A stretch of DNA of 64,000 nt from Armillaria gallica (lineage: Eukaryota; Basidiomycota; Agaricomycetes; Agaricales; Physalacriaceae), in contig JBANDB010000011.1 of NCBI GenBank assembly GCA_037576215.1, positions 1,550,001 to 1,614,000 of the forward strand, given 5' to 3'. The first letter of the stretch is position 1; the number at the start of each line of letters is the position of its first letter. Both the position numbers and the translations under genes were made by a program. Under the pieces are notes generated by a model. It was not told the DNA's origin, ran no database searches, and was given only the letters and a program-made list of their open reading frames with translations. Shown here one piece after another: positions 1-9,129 of the stretch.

Positions 1-1833
1 GGGGGGTGCTATGCGCTTGTTCCCCTGCCCCATCTGGTCTAGCTATAGCCATTATGATGGGTGTCACTATGGTAGGTGACTTGTCGTTCGATGCTTTCAC
101 CTGTAATAGGTTACTTGCCGAACATCGAGCCGCAGTCGGTAGTTTAATAACTATTGCGCTCGTTCCTGGGCCTGTGATTTGATTCTTGCTTAGTTTCTGG
201 TCTGATTGTGAAGTCGCAGGTATATTTGAATGCGCGGTGGTTACTACAGGCGGTATATAAGTACATTTATGAAGTGCGATAGGCATACCAGCCGAAACTA
301 AGTCCTTGGCCGAGTAAGTTGAATCATTTACTTCTCGGTGCTCTCTTTTACCTCCTCGATTGTTGAGAGGTTTTCTGTGGTTGGGTGGTGGTCCCAATAA
401 GTGTTGAAGCATCATAGTGCTTCTCCCCAGGTTTTTGGCGCGTTAGGGCAGTTGTGCTTGAAATAGCCCTTTTTGCCACATCAGAAGCATACTGATGCTG
501 CCCTGGCTGCATCAACATCCATCGGCACGCCGCATCCTCTGTAGGTTGTCCCTGTAGCCATTGTCGTTGATGGTACAGGGGCAACTGTTTGACCACCCCT
601 AGTGGGCATGGTCGTCTTCTGTGTCTGTGATCACGATGGGGTCGCTGTCGTTCCTTCTGCCTGCTTGAGGCACCAGTTGTAGTCAATCCGTAGTAAGCAA
701 GCCTTCCAGCCTTTGTACTCAATTGGTACTTCTCCGTCAGCCAAGTATATGGTATTTTTACTTGTCTGGCAGGCGGCCTTTTTGATCTGATGGAGCATTA
801 CTTGGTCGTTGTTGCATACTCTGGCATGGTAGGCTAGTTCTTTGAACTGCTGGAAGAACTTGTCTCTGTTCTTGCTATCCGCCTGCCTAAGCTTCTCCCA
901 CTGCGCATACTTTAGCTGCGCATCGGCATCCTTCCAGAATCTCTCGCCGAGTTTCGTTTTGAATTCTTCGTAACTCAGGTAGAGCTGGGCTCCAGTTGCT
1001 TGATCCTTTCCTAATATCTGCACATTTAACTCCCACCATTTCTCAGTGTTGTCTGCAAGTCACGAGACACAGAAAACGACTTTATGAGGGTGGTGTCGAA
1101 AGTGTTGGTTAAACACATCAAAGTGCAGTTCACACTTTAGGAAGAACCTGGTGATGTCGGTAGAATCACCTCTGAAGTCATCGACCTCTTTGACAATTTT
1201 TGGTTTGAAATCGTCATAGGGGGCAACGGCTCCGTCGACTAGTTGCCAGGGTACTGGGGGGTCTGGCAGCGCTGGTGGGGCAGAGAATTGTGGGAGTGCA
1301 TACCTTGGGTCGGGCGGTGGCTGTGGTTGTGCAGGCGGTTGTGGTGGCTGTGTGGGTTGTCCACCACCACCGCCTCCTCCTGCACCGTGACCGCCACCGG
1401 CAAATGGTAGGTACCCACATTGGTACGTTCCTGGTGCTGCCTGTCTCGTGATGTAGGAGAAGGTATTCGTGACCCAAGGAGGTGGTACCGGTGGTTCATC
1501 CGGCATTGGTTCCTGTACCTCGATCTCCTGTGTGGCTTCTTCATAAGGGGGGAACTCCTCAATTACAGCATCCGGGTGTATTTCATTCCATAAGAGGTGA
1601 GCGTTCCACTCTGCCTCATACTGTAAGATCTCATCTGCTGGGAGATCTCTCTGTTTCTTCATAAAATAATCGTTTCCAGCTTGGGTAGCTCCCCAAACCA
1701 GAGAAAAGGGTAATTCATAGGCGAAGTAATTATAAATATCTAGAAAAGTTGCTTGCCTTAGTAAGGTGGGAATGGGAATTGTGGGGTCATCATCTATTTT
1801 GTTATAAAAATTGATGATGTCAGTTAGCGTCAT
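1..1833 (-). pseudogene. Family C ORF2: gag and start of gag-pol linker, decayed
   Basis: Structural Gag polyprotein that would package the element RNA. One reading frame runs leftwards from an ATG at 1,833 (M-T-L-T-D-I-I-N-F-Y). It passes a Pro/Gly-rich stretch, then the Gag core (DDFRGDSTDITRFFLK, HHPHKVVFC, WWEL, FWKDADAQ, QFKELAYHA, about 1,200-650), then a zinc-knuckle-like motif near 420-470 and an acidic linker at 1-300. An in-frame TGA at 1,060-1,062 sits where family B has Arg, and another interrupts near 631. In the zinc knuckle the third position of the first C-x-x-C is TGA and Tyr replaces the usual His, so the finger is probably dead. Protease and polymerase are beyond the window edge. 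Confidence 0.8.
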
Positions 1834-2815
1834 TATGACTGGGGTTGGGCAAGCGCTCGCACGTCGACTCAGCGGACGACTTGGGGATTCCATCGATCAT
1901 GATTCTGGGGAATGGGGTAGGGGGATGGGGTAACTTGACCGTGGTGTTTGAGGTGCTTGGCTCACTTGGCAGGACTTTGGGCTGTGGCTGCTCTCGGAGT
2001 CGTTGGGCGAGTCGTTCCCAAGCACTTGCTTGAGGGGGACGGTTCGGGGACCTGCGTGGCTGCCTTGGGGGGTGGAGGTGGGTAGAGGTGCTGGTGACAG
2101 GTTCCTTGATGGTTGGTACAGGCTTGGGTGTGAGCTCCTGGTTCTGTACAGAGTAGTCCCATGTTGTAAGGGTTCCGTAGCCTCTCAGGGGAGGTGTGCG
2201 GTGGTCGGGTGATCTATTGGAAGGGAAGTAGGTGCTGTAGGGGATGTCGATGTTATCCCAGAACTCCTCAGAAGCAATACCGGCTGCGGGTGGTGGAGTA
2301 GGGTACCTGTCAGCCCAAGGGTCATAATTGGTGGCTGGGGCGACAGGTCGAATGTTGCGGCCCACGTCAAATCCCCTCCCATGGGCAGCGAGTTGGGAGT
2401 ACGTGCTGGGTGTGGGAGTTTGAGGGATAGCTGGGACATACTCGGGAGAGGGAGGCGCGGTGGTGATGGTGATTTCCAGTGTGCGCCCTCTGGGAGAGGG
2501 AGGAGTGCTTCTCTCCAGGATGATGGGAGAAGGCGACTCAGGAATGTCCATCTCCTCCTCGTCGACTCTTGGCCTAGCGAGCTCGTGGATTGGCATCGGT
2601 CACCATGGTATGGGTGCGAAGAGTCGGGGTGGCTGCTGCTCGAGTGGGATGCCATTGGAATTGTCTGTAATGACTGAGGGGGTGATGCGGGGTGTCTCTG
2701 CTTGTCGTCGTGGTCTATAGTGAAACCTCACAGCAAGAATGAGAGCAATGGAAAGAAGGGTGGCACTAGGTATCCCTAGTGAGATGGCTATGATATGAGT
2801 GTCGTCGTTTTCCAT
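1820..2815 (-). pseudogene. Family C ORF1: Pro-rich protein with N-terminal transmembrane segment
   Basis: About 330 codons starting with ATG at 2,815, some 30 nt after the primer-binding site, and interrupted by one TGA near 2,600. Residues about 8-30 form a hydrophobic helix (IIAISLGIPSATLLSIALIL) followed by a basic patch with RPRR. The rest is Pro/Ser/Thr-rich, with a conserved island (EEFWDNIDIPYSTYFPSN, then a GTLTTWDYS motif) matched in family B ORF1 by WDNLNLPLTAFFPYHPN and a YWDTLVRI motif. The final TGA overlaps the ATG of ORF2 by 14 nt. I do not recognise a named domain. Shared position and layout in families A, B and C argue that it is a real element protein, perhaps membrane-anchored. 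Confidence 0.7.
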
Positions 2816-2843
2816 GGGTTTGTCAAGGGAAGGGGTAATAAAA

Positions 2844-2857
2844 AGCTTTGAGCTAAT
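2844..2857 (-). promoter_or_regulatory. Primer-binding site of family C, self-priming type
   Basis: In element orientation the sequence just inside the LTR is ATTAGCTCAAAGCT. It is not a usual TGG-type tRNA 3'-end site. Thirteen of its bases are the exact reverse complement of AGCTTTGAGCTAA inside the same LTR (3,000-3,012), which lies about 35 nt downstream of a TATATAAG box (3,040-3,047) and so close to the predicted RNA start. Confidence 0.7.
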
Positions 2858-3279
2858 TGTAAGACCTGAACTCCAATCAAGAGTAAATAGTTGGCTGTAT
2901 CACATTTGTACAGTCACCAACTAATCCTGTGATGATTGGTGCTCAAGACTAACTTAATAGCATTTAGCAAGAAGGAATGTGTTTCGGTATGAATAAATGT
3001 TAGCTCAAAGCTAGGGAATATACAGCTTTGAGTACACTACTTATATACTAAAGTGAGGGTCTTGATAAGTCCTAAAGGTGAGGGTACCATGTTAGAAAGT
3101 GAATAAGCCAAATACATGGTAGCCGAGAATAATACACGTTGAGTGAGTGTGACGACATGTCAATGTGAAGATTTATGAAGACTTCCATGAAGTCGCGGAT
3201 CTAAAGATAAGATAAGATAAGCGCTGAAGATAAGATAAGATAAGAGGCACTTAGGTAAAGAAATGAATAAATCATAACA
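2858..3279 (-). repeat. 5' LTR of family C (422 bp)
   Basis: In element orientation it starts TGTTATGATTTATTC and ends in TTACA. It contains two runs of three GATAAG motifs (3,206-3,220 and 3,229-3,244 on the plus strand), a TATATAAG box and the 13-nt self-priming sequence. The first about 35 bases match the LTR start of family B. Only this LTR of the element is inside the window. Confidence 0.85.
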
Positions 3280-3478
3280 CCAATGGTGAGCAGCAATAGA
3301 GGCATGGCAGTGCCCTAGCGAGCATGAGGGAGGGCCATGACCAGCTGTGATGGTCCCTAGGGAGAGTGACACCAATGAGTACTATATATAGGTAGCCAGT
3401 CAATTGACTGTCTGGACATATCACTGGGATTAGTCAATTGACTGGATCTGATATATACAGGTGCCTGCTACAGGTGAC
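3280..3478. other. Non-coding flank with duplicated 12-bp palindrome
   Basis: About 200 bp between the family C LTR and a DNA-element fragment. It contains AGTCAATTGACT twice (3,398-3,409 and 3,432-3,443), 34 bp apart, and a TATATATAGG string just before the first copy. I see no coding potential. Confidence 0.5.
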
Positions 3479-3678
3479 AGAGTGCGTGAGGAGTGGATGT
3501 CATGGTTTTAGGATTGTATCTGGGTGTTTGTGGCTTATACTGTGAAAATCCATGGTATTATCGAGTGTTGGCAGTGTTATGGAGTATGTGGGAATTATAA
3601 TGGAGTTGCTTCGAAGGTATTGGGTGATGGATGGATAAATCTGTGAATTCTGAGTGTACAGAGCCTGGAGGCTCATCA
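3479..3678 (+). mobile_element. 3'-terminal fragment of TGATGAGCCT-type DNA element
   Basis: The last 200 bp of the element seen in full at 15,966-17,735 and 33,005-34,634, beginning at AGTGCGTGAGGAGTGGATGT and ending in the terminal repeat AGGCTCATCA. The 5' 90% is missing. Confidence 0.8.
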
Positions 3679-4455
3679 ACGTGGCTTCACCTGCACCCTG
3701 GCCACCTCACCATGCAGACTCTGTCATACTGCCCAGTGAAACTTAGTCACCAAATGTGGAGGACGATTCTCACCTACGACTGGGTTGGGAAATCAGACAC
3801 CCAAGATAGGGTGAGAGGGAAAGAGACGAATCATCGCAAATTGGCTGCCAACTTCTTGGCCGGTTGTATGGACGAAATGTCCGTTCAGGTGGAGGGCTGC
3901 ACTGAGGTGTTGTGGCAAGGAAAGGCCATGCCAGACTTAAAGGAAGAGGATATACACGAGATACTTTGGGAGTTGTCCGAGTTGGCTTTCAGGGTGGAAT
4001 TTTTATCATTGGACAAACATCTATGGGTCATTGACACAGATTCTGCTATCAGGAAGCATCAAAGACATCTCAGCCACTGCTTTCCTCGAGGTTGTTATGA
4101 CCAGTGCTGGATGGTGCAGCTTGGCAAGGCTCACCGTGGTCTCTCAGAACCAAGCTGGTTGTGTCAGGCTCCATACATCTGTTCAATGCACCGTGTGATG
4201 TCTTGTTGGAAGAACTGTCCAGAGACAATTCTAGGTGAAAGGAGCAGATATACTGAAGAGATGTTGATGACAGTCCAATGGGAGATGGCTGAGTTCTATT
4301 GTGAGGCCTTCTACATCGCATTTGGCCAGGCCCCCATTTTACCATGAAGGTTGAAGCACATCCCTGATGTTGAAGGTGCATACCCGGAATGCACTGTGTC
4401 TCTTTCCAAAGCTCCCGGTTATTACCATGATGTTACCAAATGGGAAGCACCATAT
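3679..4455 (+). pseudogene. Unknown conserved-looking coding fragment
   Basis: An open frame enters from the DNA-element end and continues to a TGA at 4,345, then resumes in the same frame (RLKHIPDVEGAYPECTV) to a TAG near 4,455. The predicted protein is rich in Trp, Cys and acidic residues (DLKEEDIHEILWELSELAFR, then WEMAEFYCEAFYIAFGQAPILP-stop-RLKHIP). The TGA is where an Arg codon could have stood, as elsewhere in the window. The apparent Met start at 3,631 lies inside the transposon end, so the true N-terminus is lost. It resembles uncharacterised Agaricomycete proteins in style, but I cannot name a family. It may be a remnant of a host gene or of a larger mobile element. Confidence 0.4.
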
Positions 4456-5213
4456 TAGGATGATTCGGACTATGTACAGCCAGTTTGTTTAATTTGTCAT
4501 GCACTGTGACCAACTAGAGGGTCCTGTGACAGCATCATGTAATCGTCACTATTTGAATATTGTGTTATCTACACCATTGTCACGATGTTTGTGTCATCAG
4601 ATAGCCAAAGGTCCAAGCAAGTGGTAAAATTGGGGAATACGTCAGTCGATTGGCCAGCCAAGAGCTGGCAAAGGTTCATATCAAGCTTGATCTTCACTAG
4701 CAAAAAACAAGTGTTTGAGTGGAATGTCTGGGATGGCATATCAGTATACCCTGGTGGCTGGAGGTTGATCTGTGCAATGTCATGTTACTAATAGTGTTCA
4801 CTTGGTCATTAGGTAAATGCCATACCTTGATTTCTGAACCCACACAGGGCATATAAGGCAGGCTCGTTGCCATGACAAGAAATCACTCCCCGTGCCTGGT
4901 CAAGTCCTTTTGAAAATAGGTATGCAAGCACTGTTCAAGTGCTTGCTTGACACCTAGGTAAAGTGGTAGGTCGTCACCATTATGGTCTTTGCCAAAACCC
5001 AGGTCCAATCTTTTAGAACAAAATGGGTCTGTCATGACTTTGCTCCACTGGATGTCTATGACCTTCATGAGATCATTGGCAGAGTGAATTTTTGGTCATA
5101 GATGCCTTGCAGGTACAACAGCAGGTGTTCAGGATCCCTGTGGATAGTTGGATAGCTGCTCTGAAAAAGGGACGGCTACAGATGGATGCGTTAGTGACTG
5201 GAGCACATGGAAT
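4456..5213 (-). pseudogene. Degenerate coding remnant, left part of the locus split by element D
   Basis: The clearest open piece is 4,883-5,068 (minus), with KVIDIQWSKVMTDPFCSKR and KDHNGDDLPLYLGVKQALEQ. It is followed upstream by sequence with several stops. Element D interrupts this sequence at 5,214-5,218, and its other side resumes at 11,161. The product is unrecognised. The rest of the stretch (4,456-4,880) shows no gene I can support. Confidence 0.3.
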
Positions 5214-5218
5214 CAGGA

Positions 5219-5401
5219 TGTAACCCACAAGGATTACACGTTATGTTCCTTTGTTTACCTGTAGCGTTAGATGCTTCCACGGATCCTGATTGGATCCGGC
5301 ATTCTCTTTCTTTACCTTGTATTATTCCGTTCGTACCGCAACAGAGTTGATTCCTATTCTGTTGCGCGTGTTCAGTGTCCCCAGCATCGGGCTGGGTTCC
5401 A
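5219..5401 (+). repeat. 5' LTR of family D (183 bp)
   Basis: Begins TGTAACCCACAAGG, ends GGGTTCCA, and is preceded by the target duplication CAGGA. It matches 10,973-11,155 apart from transitions. No obvious tRNA primer site follows; a T-run comes directly after it. Confidence 0.93.
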
Positions 5402-5952
5402 CTTTTTTTTGAATATCTCTTCAACTCTACCTTGCGATATCATAGAGGCAAAGATCTGTGTTGTACGCAGACCTTTGGCCGACCGCCCTGAATTCCTGAC
5501 TTCTTTACCCCAAGAACTCAACGCGCACGCAACCCCGGCCTCAACGGTCCCCAACGGTTCACGCTTAGCTCGCCCAATGTCAAACAACACCAGCCAGCAC
5601 GAATTCTATAAAAGCGGAACCATGCACAAGCAATATCTTGTCTTCCTACCCCCACCATCGAACACACTGGCACCAGCTTTCGATAATCTGCCCCACCGCG
5701 CTGTGAGAGTTTCGTCCCCTACGCTTGTATCCTCCCTCTCGCCCTTGACAACCTCAGTCGAGTCGCCAGAACGTTCCACGTCGCCTTTGCCCACAGGAGA
5801 CCAGCTGCCGGTAGGCCCTGCTCTGCCTGTGACATATATCGATCTCACGAGACCACCCCGTTGTTGAATCATTCGACGTGCCTCTACACCAGCGCTACGC
5901 GTCCGAATCAGCCAGGATCTGACACATATATCCACTTTCCCTCCAGTTCCCA

Positions 5953-7449
5953 ATGTGTCGCGTGTCACCACGCCCCAGCCTCCCCTCATCTGACGTTGAC
6001 AAAGACAAAGACAAATTCGCTGACCTCCCAGACCTCTTGCCCCTCACCGACAATGACAACGACAACTATAGTATGTCCCCAGCATCGTCTACATCATCGT
6101 CTGACGACACCTCGTCCTCTGACTCAACCTCACCTACCAATACGGACAACGAAGCAGCTCCTCCTCCACCTCCCCAAGTACCTGCTAACTATGATTCCTT
6201 GGACTCTGATCACCACATCCCACCGTCTTGTGTCTCCCATCACCCAGTCATGTCCAACGCTGCCACTGTCGAACAGAAGTCGTGCACAGATGCACCAATC
6301 CTTCACCCTGGCGTCTATACCATTGATATCTTCAATGAGTTCAGCGAGGCCTTTGAGTCCTTCTTCCTCTACAAGAAGGTAGACCCCCCCAATCGTGTAG
6401 CGATGGCCGTTCCTGCCTGCAAAGGACCCGCGATGAAGTTGTGGTTCCGTTTGATGGCGGCACGGGAGGATGATCCCTTGTCAGGATGGTCCTGGGATTA
6501 CTTCATGCTCCAGCTGAAGGACAAGTGGCTACTGGATAATTGGTTTGTCCAAGTCAAGAAGACAAGGAATGCGTTCCAAGGCAAACGCACCTGGTTTGAG
6601 TTTCAGCTTATGGTGCGCGGCGCGAACAAGAACCTCAAGGGATTGGCAGCATACCTAGAACCGGATGACATGCGTCTCCACCTCGAGGAGTGAATGTCTG
6701 AAGACCTGACGGAGGCATACCTTCGTGCAAACCATAGAGGCGACCTTGATGATATCAAGGATTTGGATAAGTGGGTTGACCAGGTCCGGATCCTTGATGA
6801 CGATCTCTGCAAGGAAGCGTCCCATGGGAAACATCTTTTCAAAGCCTTGATGGCTGAGTCCAGCACTGCGGCACCGACGTCGACCACCACCACGAAAGCG
6901 CCACGCGCTGCCAAGTCTCAGGCACCTGTTTCCACCTCCAGTACCTCTACTGCCAGCTCCAGTGACGACACAAAGCAGAATGGGAAGACTAGACCCCCAC
7001 GTATGACCAACGAAGAGAAGGACTTGCTCATCAAGCACCTCGGCTGCTTTGTGTGTAGAGAGTTCTACACAGATCATATTGGCACCAATTGCAAAACCGG
7101 TAATCCCGACCCTGCTACATACCACACGCTCACCGAGGCTGATGCCCTCACTGCGAAGGCGGTGTATGAGCAACGTGGCAAGAACTATGTCGCCGGCATC
7201 CATTTTGCCCTGCCTGACAGCGCCGTCCTCACTGATGATGAGGCAATGGTTGGCAATTCCTCTGATGAGTCTTCCAACAATGAGTACGTTTCCCCATCCA
7301 TCGAACAAGCACTCTTCGCCCCACATTTGTGGATGGAAGGCACCGTCTCATCCCCTTTTATCCTGTCCCCTCTGCCCGTTCGTGCCCTTATTGACCATGG
7401 TTCACCCACAGTTTTAATTAGCGCAGACTTCGCAACACGTCTTGGACTT
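5953..7449 (+). pseudogene. Family D Gag and start of protease
   Basis: The frame opens at ATG 5,953 with a Ser/Thr/Asp-rich leader, then the Gag core (FFLYKKVDPPNRVAMAVPAC, LWFRLMAAREDDP, LKDKWLLDNWF), a Ser/Thr-rich linker and a zinc finger near 7,044-7,100. The finger is C-F-V-C-x6-H-x4-C, with two more residues than the usual retroviral knuckle. Acidic sequence leads to an aspartic protease core ALIDHGSPTVLIS, with D-H-G in place of D-S-G. In-frame TGA codons at 6,691 and 7,450 are the only interruptions. A possible longer Gag start at ATG 5,577 is in another frame and is less likely. No intron signal is needed. Confidence 0.88.
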
Positions 7450-7452
7450 TGA

Positions 7453-9126
7453 CAACGACAATTGCATCGACCCATACCAGTTTCTTCAATATTAGACGCC
7501 TCCACTGCACAACGACTCGACAAATGTGTCAGACTCCGTATTACCAAGGACAATTGGACTTCCCATAAACTTTTCACTGTTATATGCCCCTCCCTACATT
7601 GTGATCTTCTCTTGGGCGCCCTGTTTTTATATCATGATAAGGTTGTTATAGATCATGGAAATGTTACCGCGTTTGCATGCAGCTCGAACATCAACCTTCT
7701 TGGTCGCTCATCTGGCACATGCTTAGAGCAAGACTCTTCACCGTCAACACCCTCCCCTCCCCTGGCACCACCATTGAAACCCCGTGATGACCGAGTAGCC
7801 GCAGCTGAGGACTGCAAGTGTTTGAACCTAGAACTTCTGTCCGTTAGGAAGAACCTCTGGATCACACGGGCACCTCTTCTCCGAGAACTCGAAGCTCACT
7901 TCCATGCTGTTGGCTTGGCTGAGAGCATGGTACCGTTCACTACTGAGTGTGACCAGTCATGCATGGTTGCAGCTATCCGCGCTCGAGTCACTGCACTCGC
8001 CAAGAAGGAAAAGCTGGACGCTCTCGACTCTAAGGTTAAATCTAAGTTTGCAGATCGGTTCCCAAGTGAACTTTCCCATGTAACTGAACTGCCGACAACC
8101 GTCTATCATTGCATCCTGATGAAACCGCACACAAAGATTTCGGTGTCTCACCCTTACTTGTGTCCTCGCAAGTACAGAGAAGCGTGGAAGACATTAATTG
8201 ATCAACACGAACGAGCTGGAACAATCAGACCTTCCTCGTCAGAATATGCCTCACCCTCGTTCATCATTCCAAAGGCAGATCCTACAGTGCTGCCACGTTG
8301 GGTGAATGATTTCAGGCTTATCAATGCTGCGACTGTCCCGGATAATTATCCAATGTCACTGATCAGTGATATACTGGCAGACTGCGCCAAGGGTCAGTTC
8401 TGGGGAAAAATTGATATGACGAACTCGTTTTTCCAAACGCTTGTGCACCCTGACGACGTAGAATACACTGCAACTCTGACTCCGTTCAGACTCTGGGAAT
8501 GGGTTGTCATGCCCATGGGTTTGCGAAACTCCCCGGCTACACATCAACGACGAGTGACGCTTGCGCTTCGGCCGCTCATCAGAAAGATATGCCATGTCTA
8601 TTTGGATGATATTATTATCTGGTCAACCACTCTTGAAGAGCATGCCCATAATGTGGAAACAGTTCTCGAAGCTCTAAAGGATGCTCACCTGTACTGCTCT
8701 CCAAAGAAAACGTCTCTTTTCTTAACGGAGGTCGACTTCCTTGGTCACCACATTTCAAGGAGAGGGATTGAACCTGATCCTTCAAAGGTTGTGAAGATCC
8801 AAAACTGGCCTATTCCCCACACCGCAAAACATGTTCGCCAGTTCCTGGGGCTCGTCCGCTACATTGCAGACTTCTTGCCCAAACTTGCGGAATACACCTC
8901 GGTCCTCACTCCCCTCACGGAAAAGCACTGTGATCGTCTATTCCCTGGGTGGTCTCTGGGTCATCAGGCGGCGTTTGATGCAATCAAGAAGCTTGTGGTG
9001 GGAGCGGACTGCCTCACAACGATTGACCATGAGAACCCTGGAGAGAACCAGATCTTCGTAACATGTGATGCAAGTAAACGCTGCACAGGCGCCATTCTCA
9101 GCTTTGGAAAAACCTGGGAAACAGCT
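7453..9126 (+). pseudogene. Family D protease end, reverse transcriptase, start of RNase H
   Basis: This continues the same frame after the TGA at 7,450. The protease C-terminal part (FTVICPSLHCDLLLGALFL) comes first. It is followed by the reverse transcriptase: WVNDFRLINAATVPDNYPM, then FWGKIDMTNSFFQTLVHPDD with the first catalytic Asp, MPMGLRNSPATHQRRV, and the YLDD box (VYLDDIIIW, near 8,600). VDFLGHHISRRGIEPDP and VRQFLGLVRYIADF form the thumb and connection. RNase H begins with IFVTCDASKRCTGAILS. The segment ends at a TGA at 9,127 within ETA-stop-PVAFDS, where Arg is usual. All polymerase motifs are intact. Confidence 0.92.
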
Positions 9127-9129
9127 TGA

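Larger units (their letters stand above)
1..3279 (-). mobile_element. Ty3/gypsy chromovirus, family C (truncated by window edge)
   Basis: This is the 5' part of a minus-strand LTR retrotransposon: one LTR at the right, then a primer-binding site, ORF1, and the start of gag-pol running off the left edge. Its Gag aligns segment by segment with family B (around 22.9-25.7 kb), including the motif HHPHKV near 1,090, WKDADAQLK, the WW-containing stretch and a degenerate zinc knuckle. The LTR ends in TGTTA as in families A and B. The 3' LTR and the left target duplication lie outside the window, so completeness cannot be judged. Several in-frame TGA codons show that the copy is decayed. Confidence 0.88.

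Noticed and set aside
3201..3244. GATAAG tandem runs as telomere-like or simple satellite DNA
   Set aside because: Fungal telomeres are usually TTAGGG-like. The runs are short, sit at a fixed LTR position and occur in three families, so a regulatory reading is better.
5271..5867. 198-codon plus-strand frame over the D 5' LTR
   Set aside because: It starts inside the LTR and is out of phase with Gag; only its last part could be a leader. Similar shadow frames occur over the 3' LTR.
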